From Streptomyces cacaoi (GTDB lineage Bacteria > Actinomycetota > Actinomycetes > Streptomycetales > Streptomycetaceae): a DNA stretch of 64,000 nucleotides. The DNA lies in assembly GCF_006539165.1 (NCBI RefSeq), contig NZ_BJMM01000038.1:1-64000 (forward strand), read 5' to 3'. Made by a program: the position numbers and the translations under genes. Under the pieces are notes generated by a model. The model did no database searches. It was not told where the DNA came from and saw only the letters and a list, made by a program, of their open reading frames with translations. Below are positions 51,434-60,030 of the stretch, piece by piece (the stretch's first letter is position 1; every line of letters begins with the position of its first letter).

Positions 51434-52192
51434 ATGTCCGTACCGCACAGTGCCGGCCCGCCGCACGACGGCCGGGGCGACCCGGGCACGGAGAGAACAG
51501 CGCGGAAAACCGGAGCGCGGCCGGGGGCCGTGCGCACGCTGTGTGTGTTCTGCGGCGCCAGCCCGGGAGTCCGGCCCGGGCCCGTCCGGCTGGCGTCCGA
51601 ACTGGGCCGCGCCTGCGCCCGGCAGGGCATCAGGATCGTCTACGGCGCGGGCGGCGTCGGGGTGATGGGGGCGCTGTCGGACGCGGCGCTCGCCGAGGGC
51701 GGCGAGGTCGTCGGCGTCATCCCGCAGGAGCTGATGGACCGGGAGTTCGGCCGCAAGGACCTGACCGAGCTGCGGATCGTCGAGTCGATGCACCAGCGCA
51801 AGGCGCTCATGCACACGCTCGGCGACGCCTTCCTCGCGCTGCCCGGCGGTTACGGAACCCTGGAGGAACTGTTCGAGGCGGCGGCCTGGGCCCAACTGGG
51901 CATGCACGCCAAGCCCCTTGTGCTGCTGGACGACGACGGCTTCTTCGAGCCGCTGGCGCGCATGCTCGACCACGCACGCGACGAGGGCTTCGTCTCCCCG
52001 GCCGAGCGCCTCCTGGTGCGGCGTACCCGCACGGTCGAGGAGGCCCTGCACGCCGCGTCCGGCGACCCCACGGCGCAGGGCCGGACGGCCTCGACGAACC
52101 CGCCGTCCCAGGCGGCACCGCCGACCCCGTCCGCCCCGGCGGGCCCGTCCGCCGCCGCCGGTCCGTCCGTCCTCGCGCCCGAACAGGGCTGA
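51434..52192 (+). CDS. LOG-family nucleoside-monophosphate phosphoribohydrolase
   Basis: A 252-aa Rossmann-fold enzyme from ATG 51434 after AAAGGA, 60 bases behind the PurA-like gene. Family signature PGGYGTLEELFEAAAW is intact, as are FCGASPGVRPG, IVYGAGGVGVMGAL and MHQRKALMHTLGDAFLALPG. LOG enzymes split AMP-type nucleotides into free base and ribose 5-phosphate; the best known act on cytokinin nucleotides. The last ~45 residues are Pro/Ala-rich tail. Next to a PurA-like ligase, release of a modified base is an attractive role. Confidence 0.88.
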   Translation: MSVPHSAGPPHDGRGDPGTERTARKTGARPGAVRTLCVFCGASPGVRPGPVRLASELGRACARQGIRIVYGAGGVGVMGALSDAALAEGGEVVGVIPQELMDREFGRKDLTELRIVESMHQRKALMHTLGDAFLALPGGYGTLEELFEAAAWAQLGMHAKPLVLLDDDGFFEPLARMLDHARDEGFVSPAERLLVRRTRTVEEALHAASGDPTAQGRTASTNPPSQAAPPTPSAPAGPSAAAGPSVLAPEQG

Positions 52193-52537
52193 GGCGGAGG
52201 TCAGTCGGGGCGCCGCCGGACGGCCGCCCGCCCCGTGCGCCCGGGCTGTCGCGAGGCGCCGGGCGCACCGTCCGGGCGGGCCGCGCGCGGTCTGCGCCCC
52301 CGTGACGCGTCGTGTGCGGACCGGTGTGCGCTTACCCGAAGGAAGGAAATGACCCGCTGCGGCTCCCCGCACGGGTGGCATCGGCGCCGCGGCCGCATCG
52401 AAGCCCGCCGAACCGGGCAGCACGCCCTGACATGTTCGCAACGATGCCGTGTTGTCCCCGATATCCGGCGCCGGGCCCCGACGCCTCGCATGTCGTCGTG
52501 TGAAGTCCAACAGAACAGCGTTCCCTGGAGGTTGCTG
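52193..52537. other. gene-free region before the PNPOx-fold gene
   Basis: A 345-base space. A ribosome-site-like AAGGAAGG precedes an ATG at 52349 that is in frame with the next gene; that start would add 63 residues, but they have no recognisable fold, so I leave it as leader. GC falls noticeably around 52430-52525. A separate promoter for the PNPOx and NRPS-like genes may be here. Confidence 0.4.
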
Positions 52538-52993
52538 GTGCTCCCCGTCATGTCACGCGCCGAGCGCGAACGTTTCCTCGCCGATGTGCACATCGGCGTC
52601 CTGGGCGTCACGGACGCCCGCGACACCGCCGCGGCTCCCCTGCTGGCGCCCGTCTGGTACGCCTACGAGCCCGGCGGCGACGTGGTCGTGCAGACGGGCC
52701 GGGAATCGCTCAAGGGCCGGCTGATCCGCGCGGCCGGCCGCTTCAGCCTGTGTGTGCAGGACGAGCGTCCGCCGTACCGGTACGTCAGCGTCGAAGGACC
52801 CGTGACCGCCGCGCTCGACCCCCTCGACGAGGCGAGCAGGACGGCGATCGCGCACCGGTACCTACCGGAGCAGGAGGCCGCGGCCTATCTCAAGGCCACC
52901 GAGAACCAGCTCCACGAGGACGTCACCTTCCGGATGCGTCCGCAGCGCTGGCGCTCCGCCGACTTCGCCTCCTTCGCAGCCGAGTTCTCCTGA
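52538..52993 (+). CDS. pyridoxamine 5'-phosphate oxidase-fold flavoprotein
   Basis: A 151-aa protein from GTG 52538, six bases after GGAGG. The split-barrel pattern is ERFLADVHIGVLGVTDARD, APVWYAYEPGGDVVVQTGRE, LKGRLIRAAGRFSLCVQDE and RYVSVEGPVTAAL. Such proteins bind FMN or F420 and act as small reductases or oxidases. It lies 100 bases before the NRPS-like gene on the same strand and is probably part of the same pathway. The substrate is unknown. Confidence 0.83.
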   Translation: MLPVMSRAERERFLADVHIGVLGVTDARDTAAAPLLAPVWYAYEPGGDVVVQTGRESLKGRLIRAAGRFSLCVQDERPPYRYVSVEGPVTAALDPLDEASRTAIAHRYLPEQEAAAYLKATENQLHEDVTFRMRPQRWRSADFASFAAEFS

Positions 52994-53093
52994 CCCCGCC
53001 CGGTCCCGCCGTCCGCCCCGGGTCGACTCACGCGCCTGCCCGCGGCCGTACGAGACAGCCGCACCCCTGTTGCGCCAGAAAGGTGACCGCCCA

Positions 53094-56000
53094 GTGTCCA
53101 TGACGTCCGAAACGGTGCCCCTCGCACCGGTCGCCCCGGCCTACGGGACGGCCCGTGAACGGCGGCTGCACGAGCTCTTCGACGAGAGCGCCGCGCGCCT
53201 CGGAGCCGCCCCCGCAGCCCGACACCACGACCGTGAGCTGAGCTATGCGCAACTCCGCCTGGAATCCGACCGGTTGGCGGCCCGCCTGGTGCGCGCCGGG
53301 GTGGTCCGCGGCACACCCGTCGCGGTGTGCGGCCGGCGGTCCCTGGAGGCGCTCGTCGCCTTCCTCGGCGTCCTCAAGGCCGGCGGCTGCTACGTACCGC
53401 TGGACGACGATCTGCCGCCTGCCCGGCTGCGGGCGATGGCCGAGGACGCCGACGCCCGCACCGTGGTCGTCCTGCCCGGCAGCGTCTGCCGCGTCCGCGG
53501 GCTCAAGGCCCGCGTCGAACTGGCCCCGGTGGAGGCGGCGGTGCCGGCGGCCCGTACCGACGAGCCGCCCGGAGCCGACGCCGCCCCCGGCGCCCTGCCC
53601 GTCCCCGGCGGGCCGCTGGACCGCGCCTACGTCATGTTCACCTCCGGCTCCAGCGGACGCCCCAAACCCGTCGCCATCCCGCACCGCGGCATCGTGCGGC
53701 TGGCGCTCTCCGAACCCGAACTCCCGCCGCCGGGACCGCAGGACGTCGTCCTGCACGGCTACGCGCTCTCCTCGGACGCGTCCACCATCGAGATCTGGAA
53801 CGCCCTGCTGGGCGGCGCCCGGCTGGAGATCGCCGACCGCGAGGAACTGCTCTCGCCGCCCGCGCTCGCCCAGCGTCTGCGCGGGGTCACCGTCGCCTAT
53901 CTGACGGCCGGGGTCTTCCACCACATGGCGCGCTCGTCCCCGGGAGCGCTCAGCGGACTGCGGTTCCTCTCCTCCGGCGGCGAGGCCCTCGACCCGGATC
54001 TGACCCGTGTCGTGATGCGGTCCTGCCCCTCGACCACCGTCGTCAACTTCTACGGCCCCACGGAGAACAGCGTCGTCTCCACCTTCCACCGGGTGCGTGA
54101 GCTGCCCGCCGAGGCGGCCGGTGTGCCGATCGGACGGCCGTTCGGCGCCTCCACCTGCCACATCCTGCGGCCCGACGGCACCGAGGCCGCCGACGACGAG
54201 CCGGGCGAACTGGCCGTCGGCGGCGACGGGCTGGCCCTCGGCTACCTCGGCGACGCCCGCCGCACCGCCGAACGCTTCGTCCAGGTACCGGCGGCCCCCG
54301 GCGCCCGGGTCTACCGCACCGGGGACCGCGCGGTACGCCGGAACGACGGCACGCTGGAGTACCTGGGCCGGATGGACCGGCAGACGAAGATCCGCGGCCA
54401 CCGGGTCGAGCCCGACGAGGTCGAGGCCCGGCTGCGGGCCCACCCGGACGTCGGCGAGGCCGTCGTCGACCCCGCGCCGGACGGCAGCGCGCTGCTCGGC
54501 TACATCACCCCGGCCAAACCCGGCCGCCCCCCGGCCCCCGAACAGGTGCGCAGGTACTGCGCCCAGTGGCTGCCCGCCCAGACCGTCCCCCGGCTGACCG
54601 TGCTGGACAGCTTCCCCGTGACGGCCGGCGGCAAGATCGACCGGGCCGCGCTGCGCGCCCGCGCCGCACAGCAGTCGGCCGCCGTCCCCGCCGCCCGCGC
54701 CCCCGCCGACCCGGCGCACGCGCAGCCGGACGAGCCGGAGGACGAACTCGTCCGGCTGCTGGCCCAGGTGTGGGAGACGGTGCTGCGGGTGCGGCCGGCC
54801 TCCGGCGACGACTTCTTCGAACTGGGCGGCGACTCGCTCCTCGCCGCCGAGACCGTCAACCGCACCCTCGCCGTCCTCGGTCTGGACGCGGCGCACGGCA
54901 CCGGATTCATCCGCGCGCTGATGGCCGAACCCACCCTCACCGCCTTCACCCGGGCGGTCCGCGAGGCCCGCGAGGGCGCCGTCGCCGGAAGCCCCGCGAC
55001 GGACGTCGACTTCGCGCTGGAAGCCGACCCCGGCCTCACCCTGCCCGCCCGCACCGGCCCTGAGCCCTGCCCGCACGACCCGCGCGAGGTCCTGGTCACC
55101 GGCGCCAGCGGCTTCGTCGGCGCCTTCCTGCTGGAGCGGCTGCTGCGCACCACCCGGGCCCGCGTCCACTGCCCCGTGCGCGCCCGCGACACCGAGCACG
55201 CCCGCCGCCGCATCCGGGGCGCCCTCGACCGCTACGGGCTCGACCCCGAACTGGCCGCGCCCGGCCGCGTCGTCCCCTTCCCCTACGACCTCACCGCGCC
55301 CGGGCTGGGCCTCTCACCGGACCACGCGCACCGGCTCGGCCGCAGCCTCGACCTCATCCTGCACAGCGCGGCCCAGGTCAACTTCCTCTACCCGTACGGC
55401 GCCCTGCGCGACGCGAACGTCCGCGGCACCCGCGAGATCATCGACCTGGCCGCGCCCCGGCGGGTGCCGGTGCACTTCCTGTCGACCGTCGCCGTCCTCG
55501 CCGGCTTCGGCACCGCCGGGGTGCGCACCGTGCAGGAGGACGAGCCGCTCGCCCACGCCGACCGGCTCACCATGGGGTACGCCGAGAGCAAGTGGGTCGC
55601 CGAACAACTCCTGGCCAACGCCTCCCGGGCGGGCCTGCCGACCGTCGTCCACCGGCCCTACGAGATCACCGGCGACAGCCGCACCGGCGCCTGCAACACC
55701 GAGACCGCCATCTGCTCGCTGTTCAAGATGGTCGCCGAGACGGGCGTGGCCCCCGACATCGCGCTGCCCATGGACTTCGTCCCCGTCGACCATCTCGCCG
55801 CCGCCATCGTCCACATCGCCACCCGGCACCCCGCCGACGGACGCACCTACCACCTCACCAATCCCCGCCCGGCCCTGTTCGGCGACGTCCTGGACCGGAT
55901 GGAGGCCGCCGGGTACCGGTTCCAGCGGCTGCCGTACGGGGAGTGGGTGGACGAGCTGGTCCGGCACGTGTCCCGCAACCCCACCAGCGCCACCGCGCCC

Positions 56001-56240
56001 TTCGTCTCGCTGTGCGTCGACCGCGGCCGCAAGACGGACATCTCGGTCAAGGAGATGTACCTCCAGGACGTCTTCCCGCAGCTCACCCGGCACAACACGG
56101 AGGCCGCCCTGCTCGACAGCGGACTGCACTGCCCGCCCGTCGACACCCCGCTCCTCGACCGCTACCTCCACCACCTGGTCACCTCCGGCTACCTCCCGCC
56201 CCCGGAATCCACCACCGAGCCGAAGGAGAAGGACTGCTGA
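53094..56240 (+). CDS. NRPS-like adenylation-thiolation-reductase enzyme
   Basis: A 1048-aa single-module enzyme. GTG 53094 has AAAGG ten bases upstream; ATG 53100 is an alternative. Adenylation domain (~20-515): YVMFTSGSSGRPKPV, NFYGPTEN, YRTGDRAV, GRMDRQTKIRGHRVEPDEVE, and A10 Lys514 in GGKIDRAAL. The pocket code reads about D-A-I-Y-L-S-F-V-V-K; the leading Asp indicates an alpha-amino acid. Carrier domain (~545-625) with pantetheine Ser581 in FFELGGDSLLAAE. Reductase domain (~660-1040) with VLVTGASGFVGAFLLERLL and catalytic Tyr829/Lys833 in GYAESKWVAEQLL. There is no condensation domain. It should activate one amino acid and release it as an aldehyde or alcohol. Confidence 0.92.
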   Translation: MSMTSETVPLAPVAPAYGTARERRLHELFDESAARLGAAPAARHHDRELSYAQLRLESDRLAARLVRAGVVRGTPVAVCGRRSLEALVAFLGVLKAGGCYVPLDDDLPPARLRAMAEDADARTVVVLPGSVCRVRGLKARVELAPVEAAVPAARTDEPPGADAAPGALPVPGGPLDRAYVMFTSGSSGRPKPVAIPHRGIVRLALSEPELPPPGPQDVVLHGYALSSDASTIEIWNALLGGARLEIADREELLSPPALAQRLRGVTVAYLTAGVFHHMARSSPGALSGLRFLSSGGEALDPDLTRVVMRSCPSTTVVNFYGPTENSVVSTFHRVRELPAEAAGVPIGRPFGASTCHILRPDGTEAADDEPGELAVGGDGLALGYLGDARRTAERFVQVPAAPGARVYRTGDRAVRRNDGTLEYLGRMDRQTKIRGHRVEPDEVEARLRAHPDVGEAVVDPAPDGSALLGYITPAKPGRPPAPEQVRRYCAQWLPAQTVPRLTVLDSFPVTAGGKIDRAALRARAAQQSAAVPAARAPADPAHAQPDEPEDELVRLLAQVWETVLRVRPASGDDFFELGGDSLLAAETVNRTLAVLGLDAAHGTGFIRALMAEPTLTAFTRAVREAREGAVAGSPATDVDFALEADPGLTLPARTGPEPCPHDPREVLVTGASGFVGAFLLERLLRTTRARVHCPVRARDTEHARRRIRGALDRYGLDPELAAPGRVVPFPYDLTAPGLGLSPDHAHRLGRSLDLILHSAAQVNFLYPYGALRDANVRGTREIIDLAAPRRVPVHFLSTVAVLAGFGTAGVRTVQEDEPLAHADRLTMGYAESKWVAEQLLANASRAGLPTVVHRPYEITGDSRTGACNTETAICSLFKMVAETGVAPDIALPMDFVPVDHLAAAIVHIATRHPADGRTYHLTNPRPALFGDVLDRMEAAGYRFQRLPYGEWVDELVRHVSRNPTSATAPFVSLCVDRGRKTDISVKEMYLQDVFPQLTRHNTEAALLDSGLHCPPVDTPLLDRYLHHLVTSGYLPPPESTTEPKEKDC

Positions 56241-56396
56241 GATGAGGGAGAGGCACTGCTGAGACGAGCCGCGCCCGGCCCGCCGGCCCCGTGGGGGCGG
56301 TCCGGACGGACCGGGCGCCCGGCCGCCACGGCAGTGCGCGTCGACGTGCGGGGCGGCTGGCGGTACGGGCGCCGGCCGGGAAGGGCGGAACGACGG

Positions 56397-56478
56397 TGCG
56401 CGAGGGGGGACTCGAACCCCCACGTCCGAAGACACCGGCACCTAAAGCCGTCCCGTCTACCAATTCCGGCACTCGCGC
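56397..56478 (-). tRNA. tRNA-Leu (anticodon UAG)
   Basis: An 82-nt class II tRNA. The acceptor stem GCGCGAG pairs with CTCGCGC, the discriminator is A, and CCA is not encoded. The anticodon loop TTTAGGT sits on a CGGC/GCCG stem, giving anticodon TAG for CUA codons. A long variable arm (TGTCTTCGGACG region) and the T-loop GTTCGAGTC are present. It is the right-hand neighbour of the NRPS-like gene, and tRNA-Leu genes are frequent integration sites. I found no second copy of its 3' end at the left side of the cluster. Confidence 0.93.
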
Positions 56479-56581
56479 GCGGTCGTATCGTACTGCGCGT
56501 CCGGCGCCCGGCAGGGGCGAGGTGCGGTATCCGCGGACGTTCCCGCCGCGCCGGGGCGGGGCCGGGGCAGGTCGGCGGGGG

Positions 56582-58084
56582 TCAGAAGGTCGGTTCGTTC
56601 GTCTGTGCGCGGGCGAGCGCGCGGGCCTCCTCGTCGGTGGCGACCGACGGCGGCGACCCCTCCAGCGGCTGCTGCGCCGTCTCCTTCATGCACAGCACGG
56701 CGACGATGCCGAGCACCGCGGCGCCGGACGCGTAGTACGCCGGTGCCAGCTTGTCGCCGGTGCTGTCGACCAGGTACGTCATCACCCCGGGCGCCGTCCC
56801 GCCGAAGAGCGCGGTGGCGACGTTGTAGCCGATGGACAGCGAGCCGTAGCGCACATCCGTCGGGAACAGCGCGGGAAGCGTCGCGGACATGGTGCCCAGC
56901 AGACAGACCAGGCAGGCGCCCAGCACCAGCAGCCCGATCAGGACGGCGACGAAGCTGCCCTGCTGGAACAGGGCGAACGCCGGGACCGTCAGCACCAGGA
57001 AGCCGATCATGCCGGTGAGCAGGACGGGCTTGCGGCCGAACCGGTCGTTGAGGTGCCCCACCCGCTGGATGACCAGCGCCATCGCCACCATCGCGATGAT
57101 GGCCGCCACCAGCTCCATGGAGTTCTCGTAGCCGAGGGCGTCGGTGAGGTACGCGGGCATGTAGGACAGGAGCATGTAGTCGGTGACGTTGTAGGCGGCG
57201 ACCAGCCCGATGCACAGCAGCAGCGTCCGCCACTGCTCGGCGAAGATCGACTTCAGCTCCTTCTGCGGCACGTTCTCCGACAGCCGCGGCTCGCCCCGCA
57301 TCCGCTCGCTCGCCTCCGGCGAGTGCGACATCTCCGCCGCCCGCTTCTGGAAGGCCGGGGTCTCGTCCAGCTTGACCCGCAGATACAGACCGACGACACC
57401 GATCGGCCCGCCGACCAGGAACGGGATCCGCCAGCCCCAGTCGACCATGGCGTCGTCACCGAGCGTGGTGTTGAGCACGAGCACCAGCGCCGCGGCACCG
57501 GTGTAGCCGCTGAGGGTGCCCAGCTCCAGGAAGCTGCCGAAGAACCCGCGGCGCTTGTCCGGCGCGTACTCGGAGATGAACGTGGCGGCACCGCCGTACT
57601 CACCGCCGGTGGAGAAGCCCTGCACCAGGCGGCAGACCAGCAGCAGCACCGGGGACGCCACCCCGATCGAGGAGTAGCTGGGAATCAGCCCGATGCAGAA
57701 GGTGCCCAGCGCCATCAGCATCATCGTCAGCGCCAGGACCTTCTTGCGCCCGATGCGGTCGCCGAGCGGGCCGAAGAACAGTCCGCCCAGCGGCCGCACC
57801 ACGAAAGAGGCCGCGAACGCGGTGAACGAGGCGAGGAGCTGGGTGCTCCCGGCGGGGAAGAAGACCTTGCCGATGGTGACCGCGAGATAGGCGTAGATCC
57901 CGAAGTCGAACCACTCCATGGCGTTGCCGACGGCCGCCGCCTTCGTCGCACGCCGGACGGTGTGCTCGTCCGTGACCGTGATGTCGCTCCGCCGGACCCT
58001 GGGGGCCAGACGGCGTCGCACGGCCCGGAACAGGTGCGGGTGCCGCTTGAACGCTGCCGGGTCGGGGGGATCCTCGTGGTTCAT
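56582..58084 (-). CDS. MFS transporter of the metabolite:H+ symporter (MHS) family
   Basis: A 500-aa membrane protein with 12 helices. ATG 58084 is chosen; neither it nor GTG 58105 has a ribosome site. MHS hallmarks: GNAMEWFDFGIYAYLAVTIG in the first helix, RPLGGLFFGPLGDRIGRKKV (motif A), RLVQGFSTGGEYGGAATFIS, and HLNDRFGRKPVLLTG. Relatives carry proline/betaine, citrate, alpha-ketoglutarate or shikimate. The N terminus (~55 residues) is unusually long and basic. It could export or import for the neighbouring cluster, but it lies beyond the tRNA gene. Confidence 0.92.
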   Translation of the reverse strand: MNHEDPPDPAAFKRHPHLFRAVRRRLAPRVRRSDITVTDEHTVRRATKAAAVGNAMEWFDFGIYAYLAVTIGKVFFPAGSTQLLASFTAFAASFVVRPLGGLFFGPLGDRIGRKKVLALTMMLMALGTFCIGLIPSYSSIGVASPVLLLVCRLVQGFSTGGEYGGAATFISEYAPDKRRGFFGSFLELGTLSGYTGAAALVLVLNTTLGDDAMVDWGWRIPFLVGGPIGVVGLYLRVKLDETPAFQKRAAEMSHSPEASERMRGEPRLSENVPQKELKSIFAEQWRTLLLCIGLVAAYNVTDYMLLSYMPAYLTDALGYENSMELVAAIIAMVAMALVIQRVGHLNDRFGRKPVLLTGMIGFLVLTVPAFALFQQGSFVAVLIGLLVLGACLVCLLGTMSATLPALFPTDVRYGSLSIGYNVATALFGGTAPGVMTYLVDSTGDKLAPAYYASGAAVLGIVAVLCMKETAQQPLEGSPPSVATDEEARALARAQTNEPTF

Positions 58085-58154
58085 GCACCCATGGGTACCG
58101 CACACGAGAAGCGCTACGCGACATCCGCCCGACGCGCAGCGCCCGGCGGCGTGA

Positions 58155-58637
58155 TCAGGCCCCGGACGGCTCCAGCCCCAAGTCCCGGATCAGCTTGGCG
58201 ACATGGCCGGTGGCCTTGACGTTGTACAGGGCGCGCTCGACCTTGCCCTCCTCGTCGACGATCACGGTGGAGCGGATGACGCCCGTCACGGTCTTGCCGT
58301 AGAGCTTCTTCTCGCCGAAGGCGCCGTACGCCTCCATCGTCTCCTTGGCCGGGTCGCCGACGAGCGTGACCGCCAGCTCCTCCTTCTCCCGGAACTTGGC
58401 GAGCTTCTCCGGCTTGTCCGGCGAGACGCCGATGACGTCGTACCCGTGCCCGGCCAGCAGCTGGAGGTTGTCCGTGAAGTCGCACGCCTGCTTGGTGCAG
58501 CCGGGCGTCATGGCGGCCGGGTAGAAGTAGACGATCACCTTCCGGCCGCGGTGCGCGGAGAGCGAAACGCTGTTGCCGTCGGCGTCCGGCAGGGAGAAGT
58601 CGGGGGCGGTGTCGCCGGGCCGCAGTCGCTCGCTCAT
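58155..58637 (-). CDS. bcp: thiol peroxidase Bcp (PrxQ-type peroxiredoxin)
   Basis: A 160-aa peroxiredoxin that reduces hydroperoxides. ATG 58637 follows AGGAG. The peroxidatic Cys and resolving Cys lie five apart in MTPGCTKQACDFTDN, typical of the alpha-helix PrxQ subtype. RPGDTAPDFSLPDADGNSV opens the fold and GVIRSTVIVDEEGKVERALY closes it. It is divergent from the DUF3618 gene. Confidence 0.95.
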   Translation of the reverse strand: MSERLRPGDTAPDFSLPDADGNSVSLSAHRGRKVIVYFYPAAMTPGCTKQACDFTDNLQLLAGHGYDVIGVSPDKPEKLAKFREKEELAVTLVGDPAKETMEAYGAFGEKKLYGKTVTGVIRSTVIVDEEGKVERALYNVKATGHVAKLIRDLGLEPSGA

Positions 58638-58807
58638 GGTGCTCCTCTGCATTCCTCACGGATGGTGACCGGCTCTCGGTCGGACGGTGCCCGAGCGTAG
58701 CCGGAGCCCGCCGATCGGGGGTGCCGTGGGGCATCGGACCGGGCGAGCTGACAGGATGTCCGGTAGCCACGGTATGACGCACGACTGACAGCGATGGAGG
58801 CAGCGCG

Positions 58808-59131
58808 GTGCCGGAAGCCAGGACCCCCGCGGACATCGAGGCGGACATCGTCCGCAGGCGCAAGGAGCTCGCCGTCGCGTTGGACGAGATCGCCGTGCGC
58901 GTACACCCCAAGACGATCGTCGGTGACGCGAAGGCCAAGGCGATGGGTGCCGTCGACCGGACGGCCGGACGCGCCTACATCGCCGCCAACCGCGCGGTGA
59001 CCGATGTACGCGCCCAGTTCGTGAACGAGGACGGCTCCCCGCGGATGGAGCGAGTGGTTCCGGCGGCCGTGCTGGCCGTCGCCGTCGTCGGGTCACTGGC
59101 CGTCTTCTCGGCTCGGCGGCGCCGCCGCTGA
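58808..59131 (+). CDS. DUF3618 membrane protein
   Basis: A 107-aa protein from GTG 58808, seven bases after GGAGG. The DUF3618 motif TPADIEADIVRRRKELAVAL, DEIAVRVHPKTIVGD, opens the protein. One C-terminal membrane helix (VVPAAVLAVAVVGSLAVF) is followed by a basic anchor ARRRRR. No function is established for the family. The GroES-like gene starts 22 bases downstream with its own -10. Confidence 0.85.
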   Translation: MPEARTPADIEADIVRRRKELAVALDEIAVRVHPKTIVGDAKAKAMGAVDRTAGRAYIAANRAVTDVRAQFVNEDGSPRMERVVPAAVLAVAVVGSLAVFSARRRRR

Positions 59132-59153
59132 AGGCTTGGGATACGGTCGTGCC

Positions 59154-59507
59154 GTGAGCCCCGAGACACCTGCTACCGCACACCATGACAAGCTGCCCAT
59201 CCGCATGCTGCACGACCGCGTGCTCGTGCGCACGGACACCGACGCGGGCGAGCGGCGCTCCTCGGGCGGGATCGTGATTCCCGCGACCGCCGCCGTCGGA
59301 AAGCGGCTGGAGTGGGCCGAGGTCGTCGCCGTCGGACAGAACGTACGGACGGTCGAGGCCGGAGACCGCGTGCTGTACGACCCGGAGGAGCGCGCGGAGG
59401 TCGAAGTCCGCGGCGTCGCCTACCTCCTGATGCGCGAGCGCGATCTGCACGCCGTCGCCGCCGAACGCCTCCAGGGCTCCTCGGACTCGACCGGCCTCTA
59501 CCTCTGA
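59154..59507 (+). CDS. divergent GroES-like co-chaperonin
   Basis: A 117-aa GroES-fold protein from GTG 59154; TACGGT at 59142-59147 suggests a leaderless mRNA. The fold shows LPIRMLHDRVLVRTDTDAGE, RRSSGGIVIPATAAVGKRLE, WAEVVAVGQNVRTVEAGDRV and VRGVAYLLMRERDLHAV. The mobile loop that contacts GroEL is replaced by GERRSSGGIVIPA without the usual hydrophobic IVL-type tip being certain. No groEL is adjacent. It is a conserved actinobacterial paralogue, not the main GroES. Confidence 0.85.
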   Translation: MSPETPATAHHDKLPIRMLHDRVLVRTDTDAGERRSSGGIVIPATAAVGKRLEWAEVVAVGQNVRTVEAGDRVLYDPEERAEVEVRGVAYLLMRERDLHAVAAERLQGSSDSTGLYL

Positions 59508-59530
59508 GCAGCACTCCGACCCCGCACGAA

Positions 59531-59556
59531 CAGGGCCCTCCCCGCGGAGGGCCCTG
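59531..59556 (+). terminator. hairpin terminator after the GroES-like gene
   Basis: CAGGGCCCTCC-CCGC-GGAGGGCCCTG: a perfect 11-bp stem with a 4-base loop, 24 bases after the stop codon. It also serves the convergent exporter gene poorly, since that gene ends 120 bases away. Confidence 0.85.
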
Positions 59557-59573
59557 CCGCATTTCCGCCTCGC

Positions 59574-59732
59574 CCGGCCGGTCAGTGGCCGGAGGTCACC
59601 TTGAGGCCGACGACGGCTGGCAGCAGCAACGCGATGCTGTTGTCTCCCGGGGGGCGACCCCCGTACCCCCGGCCGGTCAGTGGCCGGAGGTCACCTTGAG
59701 GCCGACGACCGCCGCCAGCAGCAACGCGATGA
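59574..59732. repeat. duplicated 3' end of the guanidinium exporter gene
   Basis: About 60 bases covering the end and stop codon of the exporter gene occur twice, 95 bases apart: copy at 59574-59635 and the genuine end at 59669-59730. They differ at only three positions. The outer copy keeps the coding frame for AVVGLKVTSGH and the stop but has no start, so it is a gene fragment. The 40 bases between them include the palindromic CCCGGGGGGCGACCCCCG. Confidence 0.9.
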
Positions 59733-59997
59733 AGAAGATGCGGGCGGCTGTGGTGGGTTCGCCGAGGAGCAGCATGCCGACGATCGCGGCGCCGGCGGCG
59801 CCTATGCCGACCCAGACGCCGTAGGCCGTGCCGATGGGCAGGGTCCTGGTGGCCTGGGCGAGGAGCGCCATGCTGGCGGCGATGCCGATGAGGGTGAAGA
59901 TGCTGGGCCACAGCCTGGTGAAGCCGTCGGTGTACTTCATTCCGATCGACCAGGCCACCTCGATGAGGCCGGCGACGACGAGCAGGATCCAGGCCAT
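59677..59997 (-). CDS. gdx: SMR-family guanidinium exporter (Gdx/SugE)
   Basis: A 106-aa protein with four membrane helices. ATG 59997 follows GGAGG. It has the SMR Glu in LLVVAGLIEVAWSIGMKYTD (Glu13), and the Gdx-specific WVGIGAAGAAIVGMLLLGE with LPIGTAYGVW. Gdx proteins export guanidinium coupled to protons and work as dual-topology dimers. A guanidine-III riboswitch lies directly upstream, which confirms the substrate far better than homology alone. Confidence 0.95.
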   Translation of the reverse strand: MAWILLVVAGLIEVAWSIGMKYTDGFTRLWPSIFTLIGIAASMALLAQATRTLPIGTAYGVWVGIGAAGAAIVGMLLLGEPTTAARIFFIALLLAAVVGLKVTSGH

Positions 59998-60030
59998 GAC
60001 GGCACCTCCGAAAACCGAGCTTGCGGGGGT

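Noticed and set aside
52349..52537. Extended start of the PNPOx-fold protein
   Set aside because: The extra residues are Arg/Cys-rich with no fold and an excellent GGAGG-GTG start exists at 52538.
56397..56478. bldA tRNA
   Set aside because: The anticodon is UAG, not UAA, so it reads CUA codons rather than UUA.
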